Shown here: piece by piece, positions 22,458 to 32,915 of the stretch
Layout of the letters: each line of letters starts with the position of its first letter
Numbering within the stretch: position 1 is the stretch's first letter
Assembly: GCA_022836615.1 (NCBI GenBank)
Contig: MU405263.1
Location: 185,657-249,656, forward strand
Source of the DNA: Annulohypoxylon bovei var. microspora
Taxonomy: Eukaryota; Ascomycota; Sordariomycetes; Xylariales; Hypoxylaceae
DNA length: 64,000 bases
Reading direction: 5' to 3'
The notes under the pieces: model-generated
The model's database searches: none
What the model was told of the DNA's origin: nothing
Seen by the model: only the letters and a program-made list of their open reading frames with translations
Position numbers and translations under genes: made by a program

Positions 22458-24092
22458 TCACTTCAGCGTGACGAGCTCCTCGGCGCTGGTGGGGTGGATG
22501 GCGATGCAGGAGTCGAGGTCCTTCTTGGTGGCGCCCATCTTGATGGCGACGCCGAAGCCCTGGAGCATCTCGCCGGAGCCCAGGCCCATGATGTGCAGGC
22601 CCACGACCTTCTCCTCCGGCCCCGCGCAGATCACCTTGTACTTGGTCGGGCCCTTGTCCTCCGCCTCCATCATCACGTAGTACATGGCCGGGAAGCTCGT
22701 CTTGTACACGGTTAGGTTCTCCCGCCCGTACTTCGCTTCCGCTTCCGGCTCCGTCAGCCCGATGCTGCCGACCTCCGGGTGCGCGAACACGACCGATGGG
22801 ATGTTGCTGTAGTCGATGCGCGCCGTGCTGAACTGCGCCCCCCCGTACAGCCGCTCCGCAAGCCGTCGGCCGGCTGCGAGGGCCACGGGCGTGAGCTCGA
22901 CGCGCCCCGACACGTCGCCCAGGGCGTAGATGCTGTCCACGGACGAGTTCTGGTACTCGTCGGTGACGATATACCCCTTCCCGTCGAGCTTGACGCCGGC
23001 CTCCTCGAGCCCGATGTTCTTGGTCATGGGGGTGCGGCCGATGGCCCAGATCAGGTGGTCGACGTCGTCGAGCTTGCCCTCGCCATTGCTGTCCTTGTAG
23101 TGGACGGCGAGCTTGCCGGTGGCGGGGTCCTTCTCGACCTTGGTCTGGACGGACTCCTTGTGCACGTGGACGCCGAGGCGCTCGTACTCGGCGGTGACGC
23201 CGTCCTGGATCATGGGGTCGAAGGCGCGCAGGAAGGTCTTGTGGCGGATGAACAGGTGGGTTTCGGTGCCCAGGGCGTTGAACATGCCGGCGAACTCGAC
23301 GGCGATGTAGCCCGCGCCCACGAGCACGACCTTCTTGGGCAGCGTCTCGATGTCGAAGAAGCCGTCGCTGTTGATGCCGAGGCCGGCGCCGGGGATGCTA
23401 GACGGCGGCTTGGCGGGCTCGCCGCCCACGGCGATGACGATCTTGCCGGCGCGCACGACGGTCTTGGTGCCGTCGTCCAGCGTGATCTCGACCTCGTTCT
23501 TGCTCAGCAGCCGCGCCCACCCGTGCACGTACTCGACCTTGTCGTTGGCCAGGTTGCGCTCGTAGATGCCGTTCAGCCGCTTGATGAAGGCGTCCCGCTT
23601 GTGCTTGAAGCTGGTGAAGTCGAACGGCTTCGTCTCCTCCACCGAGAACCCGTACGCCTTGGAGTCGTGGATCGCCTCGGCGATGGCGGCGGCGTTGAAG
23701 GTGACTTTCTTCGGTACGCAGCTGCGGGAAGAGATTTGGTGTCAGCTCCGTCTTCTGTCTACTGCGGTTGTGGTGGGGGGGATAGGTAGGTAGGGTGGTA
23801 TGTACCCAACATTGACACATGTGCCACCAAGCCGTGAGGCCTCGACGACCATTGCCTTTGCGCCGAACTTGCCGCTGGCCATGCGCGCGGCTCCTAGACC
23901 TCCGCTGCCGCCGCCGATGACGAGCAGGTCGATCTCCTTAGAGATGGGAGCCATGATTCGCGGGGTAGTCGAGAAATGTCTGGAGAGGGAAATGATTCGG
24001 TAGGTCGCTCTCTTGGAAGCGGAAGAAGAATTCGAGGTCACAGAAGCAATAGACGCAGCCGATATCCGACCAAATAGCCCAAATGCTCGCAT
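22458..24092 (-). CDS. GLR1: Glutathione reductase
   Basis: Minus-strand exons 24092-23806 and 23721-22458 flank an 84-bp intron, giving 516 aa. FAD-binding GGGSGGLG starts at residue 60. The redox-active disulfide is CVNVGC (C92, C97), and the intron falls within the Gly96 codon between the two cysteines. An NAD(P)-binding GAGYIAVEFA motif, the GDVSG second FAD motif and the C-terminal HPTSAEE active-site block are all present. The enzyme reduces GSSG to GSH with NADPH. The first 46 residues are Arg/Ser-rich and lack acids, like a mitochondrial presequence; Met47 at 23954 starts the cytosolic-type sequence, so dual targeting by alternative starts is likely, as in yeast Glr1. Confidence 0.96.
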
Positions 24093-25129
24093 TGACTTGT
24101 TTATATCCCAAGTAGAGAAGAAAAAAAAGAGGGACGAAAAGAGTTGATGGCGGGGTGGGAAATGACGTCTTATATGGAAGGATTCGCGGAATAAAAATAG
24201 ATAATTCTACGAACGACCGGGTTCAGATAATGCACCTACTGTCCATACAATATGCGCAATGCGTATATGGAAAAGGCACTTGCAGTCAGTTGAAACCTGC
24301 GATATCCCAGACAGGCAGCTTACAAATAAAGGGATTATGGTTGCGGTATGCAGGGCAATTACTAAGGCGAAAGACACAGGAAGGAAGACGAGTGTGACTG
24401 GCCGAGGTTCACGAATGGGTCAATTTGTTAATTTGTTAATTTGTCAATTGTCGATTCTAGAAGGAAAAGAAGCTAGCGGCGACTAAAAAACGTTAAAGCC
24501 CGAGGTGATCACTAAGCATCCCGGCATACCGGTTCTCGCCGGTCTTCAGGGGCTACCAGGTACCTTAAAATTTCCAAACCTAAATTCGGTGTGCCCGTGT
24601 CCAACCTCCCCGAAGCAGGGGTCTTTGACAAATCTTCGGGACGTTATTGGAATACGTAGTTCCCGTTAACTTAAAGAAGGTAAACTAAACGGTTAGCTTA
24701 TTCGCGATAGGTAGACTTTGTTTGACTTATCAAACGGCTGGCCATATACATAGGTACACAAAGCTGCCAAACCTATTAAACCAATTCGACAAAAACATAG
24801 AACTGAATACATCCATATCACTCTTTTGTAAATACAGGAAGTAAAGCGCCGCTGAGCGCTACAACTTAGCGCATTACAGCGCACAAGTCCCTTGTAAATA
24901 GCGAGTCGTTTCATCTAGTGAAAACGCGAGCTTATCGCTACTTGCGACATATGTAAATAAATACATACGGTTACATTTACAGTTTAATTTTCTTCAAAAG
25001 GTTTATTGATCGTATGCAATCGTTCCATACCTATATTGAGTTTTATTTTTGATGTTACAAAGTGAGTTAAATGACACCTATAATTATATATAAGCGTAGG
25101 TTAAGCTAATGGTGGCCACGTGATGAAGA
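24093..25129. other. AT-rich intergenic region
   Basis: No gene recognised. Short ORFs have no protein-like features. It borders the foldback element. Confidence 0.45.
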
Positions 25130-25884
25130 CCTTAATTAAGAGTGATGCTAAAGACAGATTGGTTTTTTCAAGTTTTGCAGATTACTTTTTGGTGCCAGCT
25201 GTTGACGGCCTGGCAGCGGTCTGCCAATAGTGTTAAATCCGCTGTATCAGGCCCGGCATTTGTGGTACCTTTCCCCGCATACAAATCCCCATATAAACGC
25301 AGGTATCTTCAATGCCCACCCCGAGCGCCCTTCAATTGAACTTAGAAAAATCCACGCGCCCACACCCACCTACATATCCTCCCTTTTCTCCTATTTCTCC
25401 CCCTTCAATCCCTCGTCAAATTTTTTATAATTACATAATTAGATTCAACCTTCAAAGCGCATTCGAATGATCCAGGTTGTATCCCTTATAGATTGCTGTG
25501 TAAGTGGCAAATCAGGTTGAAAACTGGTGCATCTAAAAGATGTTGACTAAGTTGGTCCCGCAATACCCTTCGCGCTGGCCTTCTTGCCCTATATGCATTT
25601 ACCTTTCAACCTGATTTGCCACCTACACAGAAGTTTATAAGGGTTATATCCTGGATCAATCGAAAGCGCGTTTCGAGATTTATTTAATTGTTTAATTACA
25701 AGAAATTTGAAGCCGGGTTGAGAGGGTGGGAAACGGTGGATTGGGAGGGGTGTAGGCTGTAGTGGGAGATGGTTGGTTTGATAGTAGCAGACAGCTGATG
25801 GGCGGTTGCAGTCAGCTGACGAAGAAAAGTAATCTGTAAAAAGGGAAAAAACCAATCTGTCTTTAGCATCACTCTTAATTAAGG
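25130..25884. mobile_element. 755-bp foldback (inverted-repeat) element
   Basis: The ends are a perfect 40-bp terminal inverted repeat (25130-25169 against 25845-25884) starting CCTTAATTAAGAGTGATGCT. Homology in inverted orientation continues inwards with divergence: for example GATCCAGG...CCCTTAT...GGCAAATCAGGTTGAAA near 25470-25524 pairs with its complement near 25600-25660. This leaves a loop of roughly 75 bp. No transposase-size ORF is inside. The structure fits a MITE or foldback element, or two inverted relics of one element. The outer CTTAATTAAG is itself palindromic, so a TTAA or TA target duplication could be hidden in it; no longer target duplication is evident. Confidence 0.85.
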
Positions 25885-26097
25885 AAGTATGCATTGTAAT
25901 GGAGTGCTTAATAGTATCTCATGTTTAACCATTCTTTTTAATTCGTTTTTGTTATTAAATAAAAGTGAAAATAATATATCTAGTAGTTACCGCAGAGTTA
26001 CAAGAATAATCTTTTAGTGTAGTTGATACAATTTATTAGGAAAACTTTTTTTTCTCTTTTAATTTTCTTTTAAAAAAAAGTTCCAGTAGCCGGTGAT
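25885..26097. other. Very AT-rich spacer
   Basis: Long A/T runs with no coding potential, between the foldback element and the GC-rich island. Confidence 0.5.
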
Positions 26098-26253
26098 CCC
26101 GAGGCAGCTGCCCCAGCGCCGCCCCTGGATACAGCTCGCCCGCTCCGGCCCGCTTTGAACTCCCCGAGCCTGGAGGACCCGGCCTCGAGTTCCCAGCTCA
26201 GCTCGTTGAACCATCTTTTCAACGGCCGGGATACGAGCCGGGCTTCGACGGCG
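26098..26253 (+). pseudogene. Isolated GC-rich exon-like island
   Basis: A sharply bounded GC-rich block of about 155 bp in very AT-rich DNA. It follows an acceptor-like TTCCAG, is open on the + strand with protein-like content (PVAGDPEAAAPAPPLDTARP, later SSSQLSSLNHLFNGRD), and ends at TCG|GTAAGT, a consensus donor. It therefore looks like an internal exon of a gene whose other parts are gone or unrecognised, or a captured fragment. I do not recognise the protein. Confidence 0.35.
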
Positions 26254-26418
26254 CTCTCGGTAAGTAGGTTAGATTATGTCACACCTAATACGTAATGAAA
26301 ATCCCTTTCAGTAATTGAAATTAAAATCGTTGCGTAGCTGCGAGTTTCAACGTATTGTAAGGACCACTTTGCCCAAAAGTTTTCCTTACTTAAGCTACTT
26401 GTAGATTACCGGGTGCTC

Positions 26419-27384
26419 TCACTTTCCGAGGATTGGCAGCAGGAAAAGCCCCAACATCCAAACGGGAAACAGCTTCCAGGAGAAGATATCCCCCTTTGTA
26501 GTCCTATCCAAAAGCAAGTTTCCCATGATAGCTACCCCTGCTACCCAAGCTAGGATGCCGTCTATCCATCCAGATCCCCAAAACCAGCACGCAACACTAT
26601 TTGATGCAAATATTGTGAGCACGCATGTTAATCTTGCATTTATATCCCCAATTGTAAGTGGAACGGTCCTCCGCCCTGCTGCCCTATCGCCATCCATGTC
26701 CCGGAAATCTTGCAGGTGGCTACTAAAAGTTATAGAAGTAGCGAGGATCGCTAACCAAATAGCTGCCTCGCCCCCACCAGCAAAGACGGACCGTCCCGTA
26801 GCTACTTCGAGAGGCCCAGAATAGAAGGAAGCAAACCCGAGCCCATTGAGGATATTCTTGATGAAAGGGTTGGCGGCGCCGCTCCATTCGTTATACCACA
26901 GGCAGAAAACCATCTCGAGAAGACAAGGTATCATTCCTCCTGTCGTAAAAGCAACGCTTAAGACCACAGGGTACATGAAGTACATGATCTGTGTGGCTTG
27001 GTGAGCTGTGAGACGACCCGAGGGTAATGGCCTCCAAGGTTTATTCAAGGCGTCCTCCGTGATGGCAAAATCATGCCTCTGATTATGTAAGTTGAAAAGG
27101 AATAGGTTGCTCCAAGACCAGACAAGCATTGACGGGCTGATCTTGACTATTTGGCTGAGTGTGAGTGCTGGTCCCATCATAAAACGGTCTGCAATCGTGG
27201 CGTTCAGAGCACCAAAAAGGTACCCCATACAGATGATATCCTTAATATTGTTACAACTAAAAAGATAAATCGTGTATATGTGATGGGATATTAGTTGAAG
27301 ATATATTGGTATCTGCTTCGATGAAAAGACAACCCATGGAGGGTCCGGTTTCTGGCCGTGAATAACTTCGAGAGTGTTACACAT
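26419..27384 (-). CDS. UbiA-superfamily membrane prenyltransferase / terpene cyclase
   Basis: Single exon of 321 aa with about seven to nine hydrophobic segments. The first polar motif is NQRHDFAITED (101-111), followed by NKPWRPLPSGR. The second is DFRDMDGDRAAGRRTVP (226-242), the classic Asp-rich UbiA loop that binds Mg-diphosphate. Members of this superfamily transfer prenyl chains to aromatic acceptors or, in fungi, cyclise farnesyl diphosphate (the fumagillin Fma-TC type). The NQRH...NKPWRPLPSGR block is more like fungal secondary-metabolism UbiA proteins than COQ2 or COX10, so a terpene-cyclase role is a reasonable but unproven inference. The next gene, divergently transcribed, is a P450, which fits a biosynthetic cluster. 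Confidence 0.85.
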   Translation of the reverse strand: MCNTLEVIHGQKPDPPWVVFSSKQIPIYLQLISHHIYTIYLFSCNNIKDIICMGYLFGALNATIADRFMMGPALTLSQIVKISPSMLVWSWSNLFLFNLHNQRHDFAITEDALNKPWRPLPSGRLTAHQATQIMYFMYPVVLSVAFTTGGMIPCLLEMVFCLWYNEWSGAANPFIKNILNGLGFASFYSGPLEVATGRSVFAGGGEAAIWLAILATSITFSSHLQDFRDMDGDRAAGRRTVPLTIGDINARLTCVLTIFASNSVACWFWGSGWIDGILAWVAGVAIMGNLLLDRTTKGDIFSWKLFPVWMLGLFLLPILGK

Positions 27385-27870
27385 GATAATAGATAATGGT
27401 AAGATTTGTAACTACCTAACTATCTTTCTCTTTTTTCTTTTTCTTTTTTTTAAAAAAAAAGGAGAACTTATGGCTTATAGTTAAATACTACCTACCTAGG
27501 TAGGGAGGTAGAAGCTACATACCTCAAGTAGTTTGCAATATCTAAAGTACTTAGGTAAATAGATACCTAGGTGTCTTTCATCTCACATCAGATAACTAGA
27601 AGGAAGGCATAGCGGTGAGTACGTGTTACATTTTGAATGCATGCGTGTGATAGAGATAATTGTGTACCGTGAGAATGACGGATACTAAGACATGAGTGAT
27701 TTATGCGCGTGGAAAGCCACTTGGGGTATTTACTTTGTACGATAGGTTGTGTTAATCTCCTGTTCATTTAGGAGACATGATTTGGTCTATCTTTCCTCGG
27801 AACTAGAAATATCAGGGTACTTCGATTCTACTTCGTCTAAAATCCTATGGTCCTCGCTCAAATCCTTCAA
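27385..27870. other. Divergent promoter region between UbiA and P450 genes
   Basis: AT-rich, with a CT-rich tract at 27420-27450 and palindromic CTACCTAGGTAGG at about 27491-27503. No gene. It could co-regulate the two divergent genes. Confidence 0.45.
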
Positions 27871-29699
27871 GATGCTTCCTCATTGTGTTGCAGTTATATT
27901 TTTCAGCAGTTTTTCAGCCTTGATTGGTTACGTTGGGACCGTTGTGATACTACAACCACAGTCACTTGGTGGCTGGATATTTTTGACTATGATAGCTGGA
28001 ATTGAAACTGTACTGCTTCCTCCCGAAACTTTACTATGAGACACCAATGCTGATTTCGAGACTGAAAAGGTACTTTCTATTTTAGTGTATAGGTTGGGTT
28101 TCCATCCCTTGGCCAGATACCCAGGCCCTCTCCTGGCAGCCTGCACCGACTGGTATACTGTTTTCTGGCACGTAAGTGGTAACAGACACTTGGAACTGCA
28201 TAGACAGCATGGAAAACATGGTACGATTCAATGGTGTGTAAAGAAATTATGAAAACAGCAATACTTACTCGAAGGTAGGAAAATATGTCCGCTTTGGACC
28301 GAACAGTCTGTCAATCAATTCGGCCATCGCCTCGAGGGATTTACATGATGTAAATGCCAACACATCTAAGTCAACTATGTATACCGCCTCCAAACGCTTC
28401 TTCGGTGCCGAGATGTCGATGGCTATCATTGACGTCAAAGTTCACGCATTCCGCCGTCGAGTCAACATGTCAGTCATGACACCTGATGCCGTGAGAACCC
28501 TTGGCAACAAGGTAAAATCACACGTGGACTTCTTTTTGGAAAACATCGAGAAAAGTATAGTTGGCAACATGAAAAGTAAACGGGAAACTGTTTGGAGTTG
28601 TGGTTTAGACATGGCAAGCCTGGTGGGATATCTCATTGCCGATATCATGGGCGATGTCACTTTTAGCCAGACCTGGAACGTTCAGCGGGATGCCAAAAAC
28701 AGGCATTTTGTTCATGATGTTCCCAAAGGGGTATCTGGTATGATTCTCTGTGGGCACATGCTGAGCCTCTTCACGTTTGATCTCCATCGACTGCTTTTCC
28801 GCGATCTGATCAACGGGGTCAGTAAATTGAATGCCCTTAGCCTGTCGTTCTCTAGCAAGCGCCTGGAGGAACATAACGAGGGTATTTCCCGAGATGACTT
28901 TTGGGAGGCCTTGATGGCTGCACGAGATCCCAAGACAGGCAAGGGCTTCACCCGTGAGGAGCTTGTTTCAGAAGCATGCCTATTCACTGCAGCAGGAACA
29001 GACACTTTGATCACGGCTGTTTCCTCTACACTATTCTATTTGACCCACGCCCCGCATGCCCTTGAGCGTCTCACACGCGAAATACGGGATGCTTTCCCGA
29101 CAGCTATTGGCCAGTTTGCTGGTTCCGAGTTGCAGCAGGCTACATATCTGACGGCATGTATCGATGAGGCCCTACGGCTCTGTCCTCCTATTCCTAGTAT
29201 TCTACCACGCCAGGTCGGGCCGGGAGGTATGGTCGTTGATGGTGAGTTTTTCCCTCAGTCTGTGGTGCTAGGTATCCCGCATTATAGTTTGCACCGCAAC
29301 GAGGAATATTTTGAGGAACCACTCGCGTACAAGCCAGAGCGTTGGCTGGTAGATGAACAAGAATTAGAGAGAGACGCCACTCAAGGTATTCGCGACAGCT
29401 ATCCTGGGCTGAAACCTGGAGTTGGTCAGGCGATGGCTTATACTCCCTTTGGAGTTGGGCGATACAGCTGTATAGGTAAACAAATGGCCTATCAAGAAGT
29501 CTCTTATATTTTGGCCCGTATCATTTGGACATTTGACCTTAGGTTGGAGCCAGGGAACCATTTAGGAGAAGGGACAGACGCAGGCTCTGAGGGCCGCACT
29601 AGGGAAAATGAGTATCAGGTATACGATCGTCATGTATGTGAACAACACGGCCCCATCTTGCAATTCAAGCTTCGAGAGGCTGTCAATATGGTACCGTAG
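27871..29699 (+). CDS. Cytochrome P450 monooxygenase
   Basis: Certain parts: an exon reading VYRLGFHPLARYPGP and ending at 28220 (HRQHGKH), then 28279-29699, with a 58-bp intron that restores HGKHGKYVRFGPNSLSIN. Landmarks: I-helix AAGTDT (near 28990-29007), K-helix ExxR in EALRLCPP (near 29167), PERW (near 29335), and the haem loop FGVGRYSCIG (29448-29477) with its Cys ligand. The N-terminus is less sure: a hydrophobic reading frame from the ATG at 27871 would be the ER anchor. Its splice into the exon beginning at about 28095 is unresolved; a GTGGCT donor near 27968 gives a plausible frame. Fungal P450s oxidise small hydrophobic substrates. Placement beside UbiA, ALDH and SDR genes suggests terpenoid tailoring. 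Confidence 0.87.
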
Positions 29700-30823
29700 C
29701 ACATTATTACTATACCGACGCGTACATATACCTATTCATAGATATGTGCCTCTTACGTGGAATCTATTGTGTGACCTCAAATGTGGTAGACAATTAATGT
29801 TAGGTTAGTGAGTGGAGTAATTAAAAGTTAAATAAATCGAGCCTTGCGGGTGATATGGCATAATGTTCACACTTCTCACACAAAGTTTTAAGCAGTCAAA
29901 TATAAAGCGAAAGCTGAGGGCACAATCTTGGGTTCTATGATAGATACCTACTTGTAAATTAAAAACATTTCGAGTGGTTAAAAGATCATTGTAATTACAT
30001 ACGACTTAAAGAGATATAACACAGCTGTTCAAAGGAAACGACTCAATGCGTATTTTCTTACCTAAGTAGGCACTTATTTAATTAAAGTGCGGTGCCGAAA
30101 ACACGGGAGGTGACATATGCAAGACAATGCCAATACCTAGTATGCCGTGCTGCCACAAATCCTTCTCGGTCCGGGTGTTCTAGTAAAGTGATTATTACAT
30201 TACGAACAAATCAGAGTGTGGTGACACCCTCCTTTTCGTCATTTATGGACTCATTCTTCAAGAAAATCAAGGCATGACGCTGTATTAATCGCTTTTTTAA
30301 AAGATAGTCGCCCGCTCAGCCTACATACTATTAGTCCTAGGATCGCTCAAATGCCGTAGCGGGAAAAGAGGGGTTTGCTGCAATCCATTGACGATTATAG
30401 GAAGGCGTTGTAATACATACCTACTTAGGTACACCGATAATATCTAACATGGGCTTTTTTATGCTTACAAGAATGTGCCACGACTTTACCAAGAGACATA
30501 TCTTGTGTAACATTTGTGATGGAACATGAGGGCGTACATAATTATTTAGCCATTAGCTTCTAGCCACCCAATATACTAGTTAGCGCTTACTTCCCTAAGA
30601 TGATGCAGTCTGGTACAAAAGGTATTGGGTGACGAGAGCAATTCTTTTACTCTAACCTAGGAGTTACAACCCATCCTTTTCCGTTAAGCCGCATGATTGA
30701 ATAAGAGATGGTGTTAAAATGATGTAGCATATTAATTATATTTGCTCGAGTTTCTATAATCGACTACGACACTTTTAATTTTTATTATTGCTAGTTATAT
30801 GCTGTCTATCAATCCCCCTAAAA
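29700..30823. other. AT-rich intergenic region
   Basis: About 1.1 kb without a recognisable gene. Scattered TACCTA motifs. Confidence 0.45.
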
Positions 30824-32278
30824 ATGCCGGGTCCGCAATTACCTAGCCCCGAGGAAGTATCATGGATGCTGGAACGTCCTGAAGACAATCTCGTTCCGAA
30901 TATCATCGCTTGTAATACTGTTGCTGCCTTTACGGCTACTGTTTTTATTATATTACGTCTTTGGTCACGTCACATACAACACGGTCGCATTCAACTTGCA
31001 GCAAGCGATTGGTTTGCAGTTGGTGCGTGGGCATGTACTTTATGGGACCTTGGTATCGACATAGCTGACTTTTCAAAGGGTTGCTTCATTGGATATACTG
31101 TTTTTGCTGCCTTAGGAACTAGGTATGGCTTAGGACGGCATGTTGTTTTTGCTTCTAATGCTCGTCTCCTTACTATTGTGAGTAGATGTCTTCTTTTGGT
31201 TCGTTTTATTGTCATAAATTCTTAATTCGACGAAATAATACAGAATACACTTGCCCACAATACCGCTATATATAAAAGGTGTGTCCTTTGTTCTATGAAT
31301 ACTGCTAATTGTTCGTGTCTGCTGGCAGGTGAATATCGTTGGAGAGAATTTCTACGCCCTTGTCATAGCCCTCCTCAAGTTTAGCATTCTCAGCTTGTAC
31401 AGGACTATTTTCTCGTCTACGCGGTGGTTTAAACGTTTAACATGGGCCTTGACTGCTTTGGTAGCCGAACTAGCAGTCCAGATTATTATCTCGACCAACG
31501 TCCAGTGCATCCCAACTGCTCGGCTGTGGGAACCAACATTACCTGGGAAATGTATCGAGTACGGCACACAGGCACTCGTGGCGTATATAATCAATATTGT
31601 CACAGATATTATTATAATTACCATGCCAATTCCCCTGATACGAAGTCTTAAAGTAAACAAACGCAAGCAATGGGGTCTGATTTTTGCATTTGCTGCGGGC
31701 GGCAGGTCAGCTCACCAAGCACCTAGTTTTCTCATTCTCACAAACCACAGCTCATACGTCGCAGTTCTTGTATAGTTTCAATAGTTCAACTCAAGTACAT
31801 CAGAAAGTTCAGCGGTACCGCAGACAGTAGTTGTGAGTATTCACGCGTCCCATTAATTTACCTAAGGTTGCAAACACAAAACTAACTGAAATTTGTTATT
31901 ACAGGGGAAATGGTCCCGTCTAGTCTCCTTGCTACTATTGAATGTATGACGGGGTTCATAGCGACCTCTATCGCAACCTACGGTCCCCTTTATCGACACA
32001 TCTTCAAAACTTCCGATCCGTCTAGTCGGAATGCCTCAGATGAATTCGGTCCTTCCAGACATCTACAACGACACAATGATGACGGATACAACGTGCAAAT
32101 ATCGACGGGTCTGGCATCTGGGGATCATAATTCCACTTCTAGCTGGCACCGTGGAATTATGATCACAGACCGTATTGAGCTAACTAGGCATGACACCGTT
32201 AATAATTCATGGGTAAATGTCCCAGAAAGTCTCGAGTTTTCGCCTAATGGGATAACTTCCAATTCAACTGGTCGCTGA
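30824..32278 (+). CDS. Rhodopsin-domain (Pth11-like) integral membrane protein
   Basis: Four exons, 30824-31177, 31329-31705, 31765-31832 and 31905-32278, give 390 aa. Joins restore LLTIVNIVGENFYALVIALLKFSILSLYR, then AGGSSCIVSIVQLKY, then ADSSWEMVPSSLLATIEC, all family-like. Seven hydrophobic segments are followed by a polar cytoplasmic tail of about 100 residues. The LKFSILSLYR and STNVQCIPTARLWEP regions match the fungal rhodopsin-domain family, which includes GPCR-like Pth11 relatives; no CFEM domain is present. Ligand and role are unknown. Intron 1 (151 bp) is long for this window and could hide an alternative micro-exon. It lies between the P450 and ALDH genes. Confidence 0.82.
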
Positions 32279-32915
32279 AATACGATAATAACTTACGTCG
32301 TAATTTAACAAATCTTGCATTTGTTATTATAAACCTAAGAGCAATAGCTGGGAATTATAATATTCTACTTGATTTTAGGTAGTAATAGGGAACATTCAAG
32401 TAGGGGCTTCTTGCTACATACGACTTTAGAAATTAGGGGTATTTCCAAAAGTCATATGGTATACTAAGTAGGTACCTGAAACATAACAATCCTTTATGTT
32501 ACTTCTACTATAATTACTTACCTAGGTACTTATGTATGTAGGTAGGATTAGATGGCTTGTCTAGGTAGTACTAGGTAGATTCCATAATAAGTGACATTCG
32601 TTGCTCTTTTTGAATATCGTGTCGCTTGAAGTTAGGTACCTAGGTAGGGAGAGAGGTACTTAAGAGGTACCTAGTACGCCACCCGATAATTTTCCTTCTT
32701 TGTGTAACACATTTTAATTGCCTGCATTATGTACCTAGATAGGTATTTCAAGAGTACCTAGGTACCTAGGTAGATGCCCTCCCAGGCCTGTTAGTACTTT
32801 GTGCTCAAACAACTGGACGTTTATAAATGACCAACTTCTTTTACTTCATTTTTAAACTTGCCTCTTTTCAATTAAACCTACCATTAGTATAATACGTCCT
32901 CTGATCAAAACCGAC
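32279..32915. other. Intergenic region rich in TAGGTACCTAGG motifs
   Basis: No gene. Shared by the membrane-protein 3' flank and the ALDH promoter. See the repeat entry for 32515-32780. Confidence 0.5.
32515..32780. repeat. Cluster of TAGGTACCTAGGTA palindromic motifs
   Basis: Many copies of TACCTAGG / CCTAGGTA and GGTACCTAGG, some overlapping (for example 32634-32648 and 32752-32774), lie in the 400 bp upstream of the ALDH gene. The same motif recurs in other intergenic gaps (27500, 41755, 43307, 46141, 51423, 59585), so it is genome-wide simple sequence rather than cluster-specific. Confidence 0.7.

Noticed and set aside
22779..23789. 336-codon + strand open frame across the glutathione reductase gene
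   Set aside because: It is a shadow of the GC-rich minus-strand gene (Ala/Val/Asp/Gly/Leu-rich, no domain); the minus strand has all reductase motifs.
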